DNA of 64,000 nt. It comes from Aromatoleum bremense (GTDB taxonomy: Bacteria > Pseudomonadota > Gammaproteobacteria > Burkholderiales > Rhodocyclaceae). The position numbers and the translations under genes were made by a program. The DNA is taken from assembly GCF_017894365.1 (NCBI RefSeq), contig NZ_CP059467.1, forward strand, positions 2,666,001-2,730,000, read 5' to 3'. Shown here in pieces: positions 54,870 through 64,000 of the stretch (its first letter is position 1; each line of letters opens with the position of its first letter). Below the pieces are notes generated by a model, which worked only from the letters and a program-made list of their open reading frames with translations, did not search any database and had not been told where the DNA came from.

Positions 54870-54966
54870 CGAAAGAGTCCGAAACGGTTCGGCAGTATAG
54901 CGGCGTGCGGCGCGAGCCCGCTTTCGTAACCGGAGGTTGCGCAGGCAGCATTACAAGCGCGTATGA

Positions 54967-54972
54967 GATAAT
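54967..54972 (+). promoter_or_regulatory. Candidate extended -10 promoter for the polysaccharide operon
   Basis: TGAGATAAT (TGn followed by GATAAT) lies about 34 bases before the ATG of the epimerase gene at 55006. A -35 is not clear. This is the only promoter-like element that I see in the divergent gap with waaA. Confidence 0.4.
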
Positions 54973-55005
54973 CCGCGGCTCGACGCGAACAGGACGGGCT
55001 CGACC

Positions 55006-56013
55006 ATGAAAGTTCTCATCACCGGCGCAGCCGGCTTCATCGGCATGCACACCTGCCAAGTGCTGCTCGCGCGCGGGGACGAGGTGGTCGGCCTGGACAA
55101 CCTCAATGATTATTACGACCCGCGTCTCAAGGAAGACCGCCTCGCGCGCCTCACGCCGCATCCGCGTTTCCGTTTCGTCAAACTCGATGTCGCCGACCGC
55201 AGCGGCATGGAGCGGCTGTTCGCCGCAGAAGGATTCGATCGCGTCGTCCACCTCGCGGCGCAGGCGGGCGTGCGCTATTCGCTGCAGAACCCGCACGCGT
55301 ACGTCGACAGCAACCTGGTCGGCTTCATGAACGTCCTCGAAGGCTGCCGCCGCGGCGGCGTGCGGCACCTGGTGTATGCGAGCAGCTCGAGCGTCTACGG
55401 CGGCAACACGAAGATGCCGTTCTCCGAGCACGACAGCGTCGATCACCCGGTCAGCATCTACGCCGCGACCAAGAAAGCCAACGAGCTGATGGCGCACACT
55501 TACAGCCACCTCTACGGCCTGCCGACCACCGGCCTGCGCTTTTTCACCGTCTACGGCCCGTGGGGCCGCCCCGACATGGCGCTGTTCCTGTTCACGCGGG
55601 CGATCCTCGAAGGCCGTCCGATCGACGTCTTCAACCACGGGCTGATGATGCGCGACTTCACCTACATCGACGACATCGTCGAAGGCGTCGTCCGCACGCT
55701 TGACCGCGTCGCCGAACCCGATCCGGGTTTCGACGCGCTGCAGCCCGACCCCGCCCGCAGCAACGCGCCGTACCGCGTGTTCAACATCGGCAACCACGAT
55801 CCGGTCGAACTGATGGCGTTCATCGAAGCGATCGAGGAGGCGATCGGCAGGAAGGCGGAGAAGAACTTCCTGCCGCTGCAGGACGGCGACGTGCCGGCGA
55901 CGTATGCCGATATCGCGGAGCTCGACGCATGGACGGGGTTCGCGCCGGCGACGCCGGTGCCGGAAGGCGTCGCGCGCTTCGTCGCCTGGTATCGCGACTA
56001 TTACCGCTCCTGA
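55006..56013 (+). CDS. UDP-glucuronate 4-epimerase
   Basis: The 335-residue SDR protein has the NAD motif [30 protein letters not shown], the catalytic YAATK, and [15 protein letters not shown], the last being typical of UDP-glucuronate/galacturonate epimerases. It supplies UDP-galacturonate for surface polysaccharide. It starts the plus-strand cluster and abuts the next gene with no gap. Confidence 0.9.
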   Translation: MKVLITGAAGFIGMHTCQVLLARGDEVVGLDNLNDYYDPRLKEDRLARLTPHPRFRFVKLDVADRSGMERLFAAEGFDRVVHLAAQAGVRYSLQNPHAYVDSNLVGFMNVLEGCRRGGVRHLVYASSSSVYGGNTKMPFSEHDSVDHPVSIYAATKKANELMAHTYSHLYGLPTTGLRFFTVYGPWGRPDMALFLFTRAILEGRPIDVFNHGLMMRDFTYIDDIVEGVVRTLDRVAEPDPGFDALQPDPARSNAPYRVFNIGNHDPVELMAFIEAIEEAIGRKAEKNFLPLQDGDVPATYADIAELDAWTGFAPATPVPEGVARFVAWYRDYYRS

Positions 56014-56997
56014 ATGGCAGCACGCACCGTCCTCGTCACCGGCGCGACCGGCTTCATCGGCAGCCGGCTCGCGACGGCGCTCGAGGCGCGGGGCGAACAC
56101 GTTCGAAGAATGTCGCGGCTGGCTTTGCCCGGCCCGTCGGCGGTGCGTGCCGACCTGCTCGACCCGGACGCGCTCGACCGCGCATGCCGCGGCGTCGAAC
56201 TGGTATTCCACTGCGCAGGGCACGCGCACGCATTCGACTCGCCCGGTGACACTGCCGAGCGCCGGCACCGCGACGTGAATCTCGTCGGCACCGCGAACCT
56301 CGCCGCTGCCGCCGGGCGCCAGGGCGTGCGCGGTTTCGTGTTCCTGTCGAGCGTCAAGGCGATGGGCGCGCCCGGTGCCGCGCTTGTCGATGAGGCCTGG
56401 CCGGCGCTGCCGGAAACCGCCTACGGGCGGGCCAAGCGCGACGCGGAGCACGCCGTGCTCGCCGCCGGCCCGCGCTTCGGCATGAGGGTGACCAATCTTC
56501 GGTTGGCGATGGTGTATGGCCCCGGCAGCCGGGGAAATCTCGAGCGCATGGCGCGCGGCATCCGCCGGGGCTGGTTCCCGCCGCTGCCCGAGACCGGCGC
56601 GAAGCGTTCGCTGGTGCATGTCGACGACGTGCTCGTGGCGATGCTGCTGGTCGCGGATGACGCCCGTGCGGCGGGAAAAACCTACATCGTCGCGGATCCG
56701 CGCAGCTACTCGGGCCGCGAGCTGTACGACGCGCTGCGCGCGGCACTGGGGCTGGCGCCGGTCCGCTTGCGCTGTCCCGCGGGCGTCCTTCGATTCGGCG
56801 GCGAAATCGGCCATTGGCTCGGGAAGCTGTGTCGCAGGCCGGTTCCACTCGACCGGGCGGCAGTCGAACGCCTGCTCGGCCATGAAAGCTACTCGCCGGC
56901 GCTGATCGAGGGCGAGCTCGGCTGGCGTGCGCGGGTGTCGCTGCAGGGACTGCAAGAGACATTCGCGGCGGACTGCGGTGCGGAGCGGACGCGATGA
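56014..56997 (+). CDS. NAD-dependent epimerase/reductase, WbpV-like
   Basis: The 327-residue SDR protein has GATGFIGSRLA at the N-terminus, FLSSVKAMG, a YGRAK active site, LRLAMVYGPG and a C-terminal helical end. Its place just before a WbpL-like transferase and a WbpM-like dehydratase matches the wbpV-wbpL-wbpM order of O-antigen loci, in which it reduces the 4-keto sugar to the FucNAc/QuiNAc donor. The exact sugar is inferred. Confidence 0.83.
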   Translation: MAARTVLVTGATGFIGSRLATALEARGEHVRRMSRLALPGPSAVRADLLDPDALDRACRGVELVFHCAGHAHAFDSPGDTAERRHRDVNLVGTANLAAAAGRQGVRGFVFLSSVKAMGAPGAALVDEAWPALPETAYGRAKRDAEHAVLAAGPRFGMRVTNLRLAMVYGPGSRGNLERMARGIRRGWFPPLPETGAKRSLVHVDDVLVAMLLVADDARAAGKTYIVADPRSYSGRELYDALRAALGLAPVRLRCPAGVLRFGGEIGHWLGKLCRRPVPLDRAAVERLLGHESYSPALIEGELGWRARVSLQGLQETFAADCGAERTR

Positions 56998-57983
56998 GCG
57001 GGGCAATCGGCTTCATCGCGCTCGCCGCAATGGCTGCGGTGGCCGCGCTGGTCTCGGCGGCCACGATAGCGCTGCGACTGCGTTTTGCCGATCGCGGCGT
57101 CGACCAGCCCGGGCATCGGTCGCTCCATGAGCGGCCGACGCCCCACGGCGGCGGGCTCGGCATCGTCGCGGCAACGCTGGCGTGCGGAGGGTGGGCGGGC
57201 GCAGCACCGGTATGGCTCATCCCGGTGCTGGTCCTCGCCGCGGTGTCGTGGGCCGACGACTGGCTCGATCTGCCGTTCTGGCTGCGGCTCGGCGTGCATC
57301 TGGCATCGGCCGCGGCTGTTGTATTTTTTCACGGCGCGGGCTCGCCGCTGCTCGTCGCGCTGCAGGTCATCGTCATTGCGTGGTCGATAAACGCTTACAA
57401 TTTCATGGATGGCGCCGACGGCCTCGCTGGCAGTATGTCGGCGGTAGGATTCGCCGCTTATGCGATCGGATTCGCGCAGGCCGGGCAGGCGGCGCTGGCC
57501 GGCCTGTGCATCGCGGTGGCCGCTGCTTCGGCGAGTTTCCTCCTGTTCAACTGGCATCCGGCGCGAATTTTCATGGGCGACGTCGGCGCGATTCCATCGG
57601 GTTTTCTTGCCGGCGGCCTCGGTTGGTATGGTTGCTTGATCGGCGCGTGGCCGCTGTGGTTTGCGCCGCTCGTGTTCGCGCCGTTTCTGTTCGACGCAAC
57701 GGTGACCCTGATTCGCCGAGCGTGCAGGGGTGAGCGGGTGTGGCATGCACACCGCGAACATTATTATCAACGCATGGTACGCGGCGGCTTTGCCCACGAT
57801 GCGATGTGCCTGCGCTGGCTGCTCGTGATGCTGGCCGGCGCGTCACTGGCGGTGCTGATGTTGCTGTTCGTCGAGGCGAGCGGATGGATCGGGGCCGCCG
57901 CGTGGAGCGCGGTGCTGGTCGTCCTCGGACGTCGCATCGACCGGCAATGGGATCGTCATATGGAAACGGAGCCCGCAAAATGA
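56994..57983 (+). CDS. Undecaprenyl-phosphate sugar-1-phosphate transferase, WbpL/WecA-like
   Basis: The 329-residue protein is a multi-pass membrane enzyme of the MraY/WecA family: WADDWLDLPFW (the conserved Asp pair), the NFMDGADGLAGS loop, NWHPARIFMGDVGAIPSGFL and the cytoplasmic HREHYYQRMV. It transfers the first sugar phosphate of an O-unit to the lipid carrier. It overlaps its neighbours on both sides by 4 bases. Confidence 0.92.
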   Translation: MSGAIGFIALAAMAAVAALVSAATIALRLRFADRGVDQPGHRSLHERPTPHGGGLGIVAATLACGGWAGAAPVWLIPVLVLAAVSWADDWLDLPFWLRLGVHLASAAAVVFFHGAGSPLLVALQVIVIAWSINAYNFMDGADGLAGSMSAVGFAAYAIGFAQAGQAALAGLCIAVAAASASFLLFNWHPARIFMGDVGAIPSGFLAGGLGWYGCLIGAWPLWFAPLVFAPFLFDATVTLIRRACRGERVWHAHREHYYQRMVRGGFAHDAMCLRWLLVMLAGASLAVLMLLFVEASGWIGAAAWSAVLVVLGRRIDRQWDRHMETEPAK

Positions 57984-59866
57984 ACCTGAGCGTGGCGTTG
58001 CACTGGCGTTCGCTGGCGGTATTCGGATTCGACCTCGCGGCAGTCATCGCCGCCTGGTTCGGCGCCTTCATGTTGCGCTTCAATTTCGAAGGGCTGGGTC
58101 CGTACCTGCCCATCGCCAACTACGGGGCGCTGCTGCTGGTGCCGGTCGAGGCGGTGGTCTTTCGCGCCGCGGGCCTGTACCGGGGCATCTGGGTGTTCGC
58201 GAGCCTGCCCGACCTGCTGCGCATCGGCCGGGCGGTCGGGCTCAGCATGGTGGTGATCGCGCTCGGCGCGGTGTTCCTCGCCCCCGCGCCGGCGCTGCCG
58301 CGGTCGCTGCTGCTGATCTATCCGCTGTTGCTGGTGGCGATCATGGGCGGCGGGCGCGCCGCTTACCGTGTTTTCAAGGAGCACCGGGAATTCGGTGCGC
58401 TGCGTGGCGTCGGCAAGCCCGTTCTGGTGCTGGGGGCCGGTCGCGAAGCGGTGAACCTGATCCAGGAGTTGCGCCGCTCGCGCGAGTGGCATGTGGTGGG
58501 CCTGCTCGATGACGATCCGGCGAAACGGCAACGCGAGGTCTGTGGCGTGCGGGTGCTGGGGTCCGTGGGCGAGATCGCCGACTGGGCGGACGCGCTGCGG
58601 GTCCGCCACGCGATCATCGCCATGCCCGGCGCCAACGCGGAGCGTCACCGCCGGGTTGCAAACCTGTGCGTGCGCGCGGGCGTGCGGGTGTTCATCCTCC
58701 CCGCGATCGAGCAGCTGATCGTTGGGCACGACACGCTGTCGCAAATGCGCAGCCTCGACCTCGAGGATCTGCTCGGGCGCGAACCGGTGGAGATCGACAC
58801 CCCGCAGGTGCGCGAGATGCTCGCGGGGCGGGTGGCGATGGTGACCGGCGCCGGCGGTTCGATCGGCGCCGAACTGTGCCGGCAGATCGCGCGCTTCGGG
58901 CCGGCCCAGATCATTGCGTTCGAACTGAACGAGTTCGCGCTGTACACGCTCAGCGAGGAGTTCGCCGAGGAGTTTCCGGAGGTCGGCCTCGTGGCGATCG
59001 CTGGTGACGTCAAGGATCGCCGCCGCGTCATGGAAATCCTCGAGCGCCATGCGCCGGCGGTGGTGTTCCACGCCGCGGCCTACAAGCACGTGCCGCTGAT
59101 GGAAGAGCAGAACGCGTGGCAGGCCGTGCGCAACAACGTCCTCGGCACGTGGATCCTCGCCCAGGCGTCGGCGGCGCTCGGCGTCGAGCGATTCGTCCTC
59201 GTGTCCACCGACAAGGCGGTCAACCCGACCAACGTGATGGGGGCGAGCAAGCGCCTGGCGGAGATCATCTGCCAGGAAATGCAGCGCCAGTCGCGCCGGA
59301 CGCGTTTCGAGATGGTCCGCTTCGGCAACGTGCTCGGCAGCGCCGGCAGCGTCATCCCGAAGTTCCAGGCGCAGATCGAGCGCGGCGGGCCGGTCACCGT
59401 CACGCATCCCGAGATCACGCGCTACTTCATGGCAATACACGAGGCGGCGCAACTCGTGCTGCAGGCCGCCGCGATGGGCGAGGGGGGCGAGATCTTCGTC
59501 CTCGACATGGGGCAGCCCGTCAAGGTGCTCGATCTCGCCCGCGACATGATCCGCCTGTCCGGCAAGAGCGAAAGCGAAGTCCCCATCGTGTTCACCGGCC
59601 TGCGCCCGGGGGAAAAGCTGTTCGAGGAAGTCCTCGCGCACAGCGAACGCACCCGGCCGACCCATCACCCCAAGCTGCGCGTCGCCCGCGCCTCTTTGCC
59701 GGACGGCTTCGAGATGGCCGAGATGCTGCAGTGGGTGCGTTCCGGCAACACCCGGACCGACGACGAGGTGCGGCGCGTGCTGCGTCGCTGGGTTCCGGAA
59801 TATGCACCGTATAATCCCCCGAAGCCTTTCCTCGTGGCGGCGAAAATGGCACGCGAAGCATGTTGA
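57980..59866 (+). CDS. WbpM/CapD-like UDP-GlcNAc 4,6-dehydratase
   Basis: The 628-residue protein has an N-terminal domain of four membrane helices (~1-110), a CoA-binding-like Rossmann domain (LGAGREAVNLIQEL), then the SDR dehydratase (~285-560): VTGAGGSIGAELCRQI, YKHVPLMEEQN, VSTDKAVNPTNVMGASKR and TGLRPGEKLFEE. The catalytic Tyr is replaced by Met in NVMGASK, as in the WbpM/FlaA1 group. It makes the 4-keto-6-deoxy intermediate that the upstream epimerase would use. Confidence 0.93.
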   Translation: MNLSVALHWRSLAVFGFDLAAVIAAWFGAFMLRFNFEGLGPYLPIANYGALLLVPVEAVVFRAAGLYRGIWVFASLPDLLRIGRAVGLSMVVIALGAVFLAPAPALPRSLLLIYPLLLVAIMGGGRAAYRVFKEHREFGALRGVGKPVLVLGAGREAVNLIQELRRSREWHVVGLLDDDPAKRQREVCGVRVLGSVGEIADWADALRVRHAIIAMPGANAERHRRVANLCVRAGVRVFILPAIEQLIVGHDTLSQMRSLDLEDLLGREPVEIDTPQVREMLAGRVAMVTGAGGSIGAELCRQIARFGPAQIIAFELNEFALYTLSEEFAEEFPEVGLVAIAGDVKDRRRVMEILERHAPAVVFHAAAYKHVPLMEEQNAWQAVRNNVLGTWILAQASAALGVERFVLVSTDKAVNPTNVMGASKRLAEIICQEMQRQSRRTRFEMVRFGNVLGSAGSVIPKFQAQIERGGPVTVTHPEITRYFMAIHEAAQLVLQAAAMGEGGEIFVLDMGQPVKVLDLARDMIRLSGKSESEVPIVFTGLRPGEKLFEEVLAHSERTRPTHHPKLRVARASLPDGFEMAEMLQWVRSGNTRTDDEVRRVLRRWVPEYAPYNPPKPFLVAAKMAREAC

Positions 59867-59878
59867 GGTAAGTCCAGA

Positions 59879-60700
59879 GTGGGAATTTATGCAATCGGTG
59901 ACATTCAGGGGTGTTACCGCGAATTTCGTGAACTGATCGACCGGTTCGGCTTCGACCCGTCAAGCGACCGCCTGTGGCTGGTCGGCGATCTGGTGAACCG
60001 CGGACCCGCGTCGCTCGACACCTTGCGCTTCGTCCAGTCGCTCGGCGACGCCGCGGTGAGCGTGCTCGGCAACCACGACCTGTACCTCCTCAAGATCGCG
60101 TACACCGGCGCCTCGAGCCGCAAGCGCCACGACACGCTGCAGCAGGTGCTCGAGGCCCCGGATCGCGACGAACTCATCGCTTGGCTGCGGACACTGCCGT
60201 TGATGCATCTCGAGGGCGGATACGCGATGGTCCATGCCGGGTTGCTGCCCGGGTGGACGGCCGAACGCGCCCGCGCGCTGGCCCGCGAAGTCGAGGCCGC
60301 GCTCGCGGGGGATTCCTGCGAAGCGTTCCTGCAGCACATGTGGGGCAATTCGCCGAAAGCGTGGCACGATGACCTCGCCGGGTGGGAGCGGCTGCGGGTG
60401 ATCGTCAACGCGATGACGCGCATGCGTTTCTGCACGCCCGACGGGCGCATGGAATTCGATGCGAAGGGGCCGCCCGACAGCGCGCCGCCGAATCATCTGC
60501 CGTGGTTTGCGCACCCGGACCGGGCCAGCAGCGACACGACCCTCGTCTGCGGCCACTGGTCCGCGCTCGGATTGCGCAGGGAGCCGAACCTGCTCGCCCT
60601 CGATTCCGGCTGTGTATGGGGCGAAAAGCTCACCGCGGTGAGACTCGAGGATCGCAAGGTGTTCCAGGTGCATGCGGGGAAGCGGCTTGGGTCGTTCTGA
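59879..60700 (+). CDS. apaH: Symmetrical bis(5'-nucleosyl)-tetraphosphatase ApaH
   Basis: ApaH hydrolyses Ap4A to two ADP. The 273-residue calcineurin-type phosphoesterase starts at GTG 59879 with YAIGDIQGCYREF, then WLVGDLVNRGPAS, LGNHDLYLLKI, VHAGLLPGW and CGHWSALGL, all metal-site motifs. An Ap4A/NADH-cap hydrolase inside a polysaccharide cluster is just synteny as far as I can tell. Its 3' end overlaps the glycosyltransferase gene by 29 bases. Confidence 0.95.
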   Translation: MGIYAIGDIQGCYREFRELIDRFGFDPSSDRLWLVGDLVNRGPASLDTLRFVQSLGDAAVSVLGNHDLYLLKIAYTGASSRKRHDTLQQVLEAPDRDELIAWLRTLPLMHLEGGYAMVHAGLLPGWTAERARALAREVEAALAGDSCEAFLQHMWGNSPKAWHDDLAGWERLRVIVNAMTRMRFCTPDGRMEFDAKGPPDSAPPNHLPWFAHPDRASSDTTLVCGHWSALGLRREPNLLALDSGCVWGEKLTAVRLEDRKVFQVHAGKRLGSF

Positions 60701-61874
60701 GGCACTGCCGGCGGGGGAAATCCGTGCGACTGCGCCGCTGCGGCAAGCGAGGCTCGCGCTGATCTCGAGCCAGGCGTATTCGATCCACAATTTCCGCGGC
60801 CCGTTGATCCGCGACTGGGTCGCGCGTGGCCTGCAGGTGTTCGCGCTCGCACCCGACTACGATGACGCGAGCCGCGACGCCGTGACCGCGCTCGGCGCCG
60901 AACCGGTCGATTACAGCCTCGAGCGGGCCGGCATACGGCCGTTGCGCGACGCGCGCGACATCTTCCGGCTCGTGCGCCTGCTGCGCCGGCTGCAGCCCGA
61001 CTACGCGTTCACGTATTTCATCAAGCCGGTGATCTACGGCACCTTCGCGGCGCGCCTCGCCGGCGTGCCGGATCGCTCCGCGATGGTCGAAGGCGCCGGC
61101 TATGTCTATTCAGAAGAAAGCCCCGGCTTCTCGCTGCGCCGCCGCGTGCTGCGCGCCGCGGTCAGCGGCTTGTACCGGGCCGGGCTCGCCGCGGCGCATC
61201 GCGTGTTCTTCCTCAACCGGGACGATATCGAACTGTTCGTTCGCAGCCGCATGGTCGCTGCTGAGCGCGCCATCATGCTCGGCGGCATCGGCGTCGATCT
61301 CGGCTGGTTCGCCGCCGCAGCACCGGTCACGGATCCGCCGACTTTTCTCCTCGCGGCCCGGCTGCTCGCCGAAAAAGGTGTCCGGGAGTACGTCGAGGCG
61401 GCCCGGCGGGTTCGCGCCGTGCTTCCGTCAGCACGTTTCATCCTGCTCGGCAGCATCGACGTGAATCCGGGTTCGGTCAGCGAGGCCGAACTGCGCGCGT
61501 GGAACGCCGAAGGCGTCGTCGAATGGCGAGGCCATGTCAACGACGTTCGCCCGGCGATCGCCGAAGCGAGCGTCTTCGTCCTGCCGTCGTACTACCGCGA
61601 GGGCGTTCCGCGCAGCATCCAGGAGGCCATGGCGATGGGCCGCCCGATCATCACCACCGACATGCCGGGGTGCCGGGATACCGTCGAGCCGGGTGAAAAC
61701 GGTTGGCTGGTGCCGCCGCGCGATGTCGATGCGCTGGTCGATGCGCTGCTCGGTTTCATCGAGCAGCCCGAGCGAATCGCATCGATGGGAGCCGCAAGCC
61801 GGCGCCTCGCCGAGGTGCAATTTGACGTGCGCCGCGCGAACGCGCGCATCCTGGCGGCGATGGGGTTCGAATGA
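60672..61874 (+). CDS. GT4-type glycosyltransferase
   Basis: The 400-residue protein has a GT-B fold: SSQAYSIHNFRGPLIRDW near the N-terminus, FLLAARLLAEKGVREYVEA, VFVLPSYYREGVPRSIQEAMAMG (the ExxxxxxxE-type motif) and TTDMPGCRDTV. It adds one sugar to the lipid-linked O-unit on the cytoplasmic side. The start at 60672 lies inside apaH and has no clear Shine-Dalgarno, so the N-terminus may be shorter. Confidence 0.87.
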   Translation: MRGSGLGRSEALPAGEIRATAPLRQARLALISSQAYSIHNFRGPLIRDWVARGLQVFALAPDYDDASRDAVTALGAEPVDYSLERAGIRPLRDARDIFRLVRLLRRLQPDYAFTYFIKPVIYGTFAARLAGVPDRSAMVEGAGYVYSEESPGFSLRRRVLRAAVSGLYRAGLAAAHRVFFLNRDDIELFVRSRMVAAERAIMLGGIGVDLGWFAAAAPVTDPPTFLLAARLLAEKGVREYVEAARRVRAVLPSARFILLGSIDVNPGSVSEAELRAWNAEGVVEWRGHVNDVRPAIAEASVFVLPSYYREGVPRSIQEAMAMGRPIITTDMPGCRDTVEPGENGWLVPPRDVDALVDALLGFIEQPERIASMGAASRRLAEVQFDVRRANARILAAMGFE

Positions 61875-61905
61875 GCGCCTGCCGTATCCGCCGGGAGCGT
61901 GAGCG

Positions 61906-62919
61906 ATGAGTGCCGCGCCGCCGCTGCACATCCTGCTCGCGACATACAATGGTGCGCGTTTCCTGCCGGCACTGCTCGACAGCGTGCTGGCCCAGTCGGA
62001 CCCGGACTGGGTTCTGCTCGTGCGTGACGACGGTTCGAGCGACGATACGGTGGCAGTGCTGCACCGTTACGCCGCGCGCGATGCACGGATGCGTCTGGTG
62101 GTGGACGGGGCTGCCACGGTGGGCATCCGACGGAACTTCGAGCGGCTGCTCGATTGCGCACGTCGAGCCGGGGCGGCAAGCTTCGCGCTGTGTGACCAGG
62201 ATGATTTATGGTGCACGCACAAACTCGCCCGCATGCGTGCCGCGCTCGATGGTGCGCAAGCACGCCACGGCCCATCGACTCCGTTACTCGCATATGCCGA
62301 TCTTGCCCTGATCGACGACGCAGGTCGTCCCATCGCCGAATCGCATTTTGGTTGGGCCGGTGCCCCGCAGGTGCGGCATGGCGTCGATACCTGGCTCATC
62401 GCTCACAACCTGATCCCGGGTTGCGCGATGGTCGGTAACCGTGCGCTGCTCGAACTTGCGCTGCCTTTCCCCTCGCAAGTATTCCATCATGACTGGTGGC
62501 TCGTCCTCGTCGCGTCAGCGGCAGGCCAAGTCATCGCGGTGGATGCAGCACTAACCGGATATCGCCAGCATTCTGGCAACGCGATCGGCGCTGCCTCGCC
62601 GACGAGCCGGGCGCTCGACTTCATCTTCCATTTCCGGCGCTCGCTGGACGAAGCCCGCGCACAGTATGGCGGCGCGGTGGATCAGGCCGCAGCCCTTGTC
62701 GAGCGCGTCGGCGCCGGTGGGCACCACAACTGGATTGCTGCTGCCGGTGCCGCACGTGACCGGCTCGGCGCCCCGCTGCGCCGCGTGCGCATTAGGGCGA
62801 TCCTTGCGGGTCCTGTGCGGCGGATCGGGTTGGCCCGCAACGTGCTTATGCTCTCTGCATCCCTGTTCGCTTTGCGCAGCCGACGCCGGGAGCGGTCCGG
62901 TGCTCCTTCAGTCCGGTGA
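61906..62919 (+). CDS. GT2-type glycosyltransferase
   Basis: The 337-residue protein has the GT-A family 2 signature: HILLATYNGARFLPALLDS, VRDDGSSDDTV, CDQDDLW (the DxD-like site) and FHHDWWLVLVAS near residue 195. It probably adds a sugar, possibly rhamnose, to the surface polysaccharide. GGGAG precedes the ATG. The 254 bases after it have no gene. Confidence 0.88.
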   Translation: MSAAPPLHILLATYNGARFLPALLDSVLAQSDPDWVLLVRDDGSSDDTVAVLHRYAARDARMRLVVDGAATVGIRRNFERLLDCARRAGAASFALCDQDDLWCTHKLARMRAALDGAQARHGPSTPLLAYADLALIDDAGRPIAESHFGWAGAPQVRHGVDTWLIAHNLIPGCAMVGNRALLELALPFPSQVFHHDWWLVLVASAAGQVIAVDAALTGYRQHSGNAIGAASPTSRALDFIFHFRRSLDEARAQYGGAVDQAAALVERVGAGGHHNWIAAAGAARDRLGAPLRRVRIRAILAGPVRRIGLARNVLMLSASLFALRSRRRERSGAPSVR

Positions 62920-63173
62920 AGGAGGGGGATGAGGTGTCCTGCTTCCGGGGTTGTGAACAAGCGCCCGAACCCATCGGTGGCACTGCGCACGAAGACAAGG
63001 ACGATACCGCTTGCACCGCATCGATTATCGGATGCATCGGATGACCGACTTGGCTATTATCTTCCGTTTATCCGCCAAGTTCTCCTCCCGCAATCCCATG
63101 CGTTCGCCCATTTCCGGATCTTCTCGCGAGGGCTGTGCGCAGGGCGCAACCGAACTGTCTGAGGACTCCCCCA

Positions 63174-63845
63174 GTGGACACTAATCACCCCGGCCGACTC
63201 GTAGCGGCTGATGATGTCGCCGAACGCTTCCATCGCTGGTACTACGATAACGGCGTGTGGGAGACGGTGCGCTTCCTCGGCGTGCCTTGCCTCAAGTCCG
63301 TCATGGACCTGTGGAACTATCAGGAGATATTGTTCGAGCTCAAACCCTCGCTGATCGTCGAGTTCGGCACGCGCCATGGAGGTTCCGCTCTCTATTTCTC
63401 GATGATCGGCCAGGGAATCAATCCGCTGCTGCGCGTCCTGACCGTCGATATCGAGGATCATCTGCTCGACCCCCAGGTGTCTCGCGTACCCGCCATCGAA
63501 TTCATGAAATGCTCATCGACCGATTCCGCCGTCGCCGCCCGCATCGCCGAGTTGCGCAATAGCCTGCCCGGGCCGATGTTCGCGATTCTCGACAGCGATC
63601 ATCGCCAGCCGCACGTGTTGCAGGAAATGCTGTCATTGCGCAACGTGATGCGTTCCGGCGATTACCTGGTGGTCGAGGACAGTAACATCAACGGTCATCC
63701 GGTTCTGCCGGGCTGGGGGCCGGGGCCGTTCGAAGCCATTGTCGAATATGTCCGGCAATTTCCTGACGACTACGTCAGGGATGAGGCGCGTGAGCACAAG
63801 TTCGGCTTTACCTTCGCGCCTGCGGGCTTTCTGCGGCGCGCATGA
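63174..63845 (+). CDS. CmcI-like cephalosporin hydroxylase/rhamnosyl O-methyltransferase family protein
   Basis: The 223-residue protein has a SAM-type motif (LIVEFGTRHGGSALYF), VLTVDIE, FAILDSDHRQPHV and VVEDSNINGHPV. This family is named after CmcI, but many members methylate sugars or polyketides, and in this setting methylation of a polysaccharide sugar is likely. I use a GTG at 63174, which has GAGGA 8 bases upstream; an ATG at 63135 would add 13 residues. Confidence 0.82.
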   Translation: MDTNHPGRLVAADDVAERFHRWYYDNGVWETVRFLGVPCLKSVMDLWNYQEILFELKPSLIVEFGTRHGGSALYFSMIGQGINPLLRVLTVDIEDHLLDPQVSRVPAIEFMKCSSTDSAVAARIAELRNSLPGPMFAILDSDHRQPHVLQEMLSLRNVMRSGDYLVVEDSNINGHPVLPGWGPGPFEAIVEYVRQFPDDYVRDEAREHKFGFTFAPAGFLRRA

Positions 63846-63882
63846 GCCCTACGGCGCATATCCGCCATCTTCGTGAGTAAAA

Positions 63883-64000
63883 ATGCAAGTTGATTCTGCT
63901 GTCGACCGCCCCCGCCTCGGCGAGCTTCTCGTTCGTGAAGGCAAGCTCAGTCAGCGCGACCTCGAACAGGCGCTCATCGCGCAGCAGGAAATGGGGGATC
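63883..64000 (+). CDS. GspE/PilB-type MshEN N-terminal domain, partial
   Basis: Only the first 39 codons are present. LGELLVREGKLSQRDLEQA is the classic opening of the MshEN/T2SSE N-terminal domain, found on type II secretion, pilus and polysaccharide-associated ATPases; in some cases this domain binds c-di-GMP. The rest of the protein lies outside the window, so it cannot be told whether this is an ATPase or a stand-alone domain. Confidence 0.65.
   Translation, partial: MQVDSAVDRPRLGELLVREGKLSQRDLEQALIAQQEMGD

Overview
The window is a GC-rich bacterial chromosome segment with almost no non-coding space. It carries type IV pilus/chemotaxis regulators, thiamine and heme synthesis, LPS/O-antigen genes and betaproteobacterial-looking proteins. 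Gene content and protein style point to the Rhodocyclales (Azoarcus/Aromatoleum/Thauera group). This is a judgement from memory; no search was run. I saw no tRNA, rRNA, CRISPR array or insertion sequence.

Layout. 0-1.1 kb: start of a CheW/PilI-like gene, pilH, pilG and a rubredoxin (minus strand). 1.2-4.0 kb: a degenerate ThiD paralogue, thiE and hemL (plus). 4.1-14.0 kb: a long minus-strand housekeeping run (mgtE, mtgA, aroE, a TonB-like protein, an RNase II-like enzyme, a methyltransferase, a YqiA-like esterase, uppP, YkgJ-like, DUF2478 and a nucleotidyltransferase). 14.1-17.0 kb: thiC and thiD under a TPP riboswitch. 17.1-17.9 kb: a TMEM165/UPF0016 manganese exporter under a yybP-ykoY manganese riboswitch. 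18.0-26.7 kb: mixed redox/periplasmic genes: a carbonic-anhydrase-fold protein with altered zinc ligands, an orphan HupK/HoxV-like protein, a TsdA-like dihaem cytochrome, YihY, a hemerythrin, two DUF4399 proteins and a SUMF1-fold protein.

26.7-46.4 kb is the most interesting region: a self-contained peptide-export locus. One long plus-strand operon encodes an FHA-GAF-HD-GYP protein, a NodT-type outer-membrane lipoprotein, a membrane protein with two FHA domains, an HlyD-type adaptor, a signal-less parvulin, an ABC exporter carrying two cyclic-nucleotide-binding-like domains plus a C39 leader peptidase, and a sigma-54 activator. It is flanked by a divergent Ser/Thr kinase. A convergent operon encodes five small double-glycine-leader peptides followed by a PP2C phosphatase. 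A PPOX-like flavoprotein and a radical SAM protein diverge from the peptide operon. Both operons carry a good sigma-54 promoter match, so the activator probably drives exporter and cargo together. The kinase, phosphatase and FHA proteins suggest phosphorylation control of secretion.

46.7-54.9 kb: an RND adaptor and pump, a Pcm-like methyltransferase, a rhodanese, TolC and waaA. 55.0-64.0 kb: a polysaccharide/O-antigen cluster (UDP-glucuronate epimerase, WbpV/WbpL/WbpM-like trio, apaH, two glycosyltransferases, a CmcI-like protein), ending in the first codons of a GspE/PilB-type N-domain protein.
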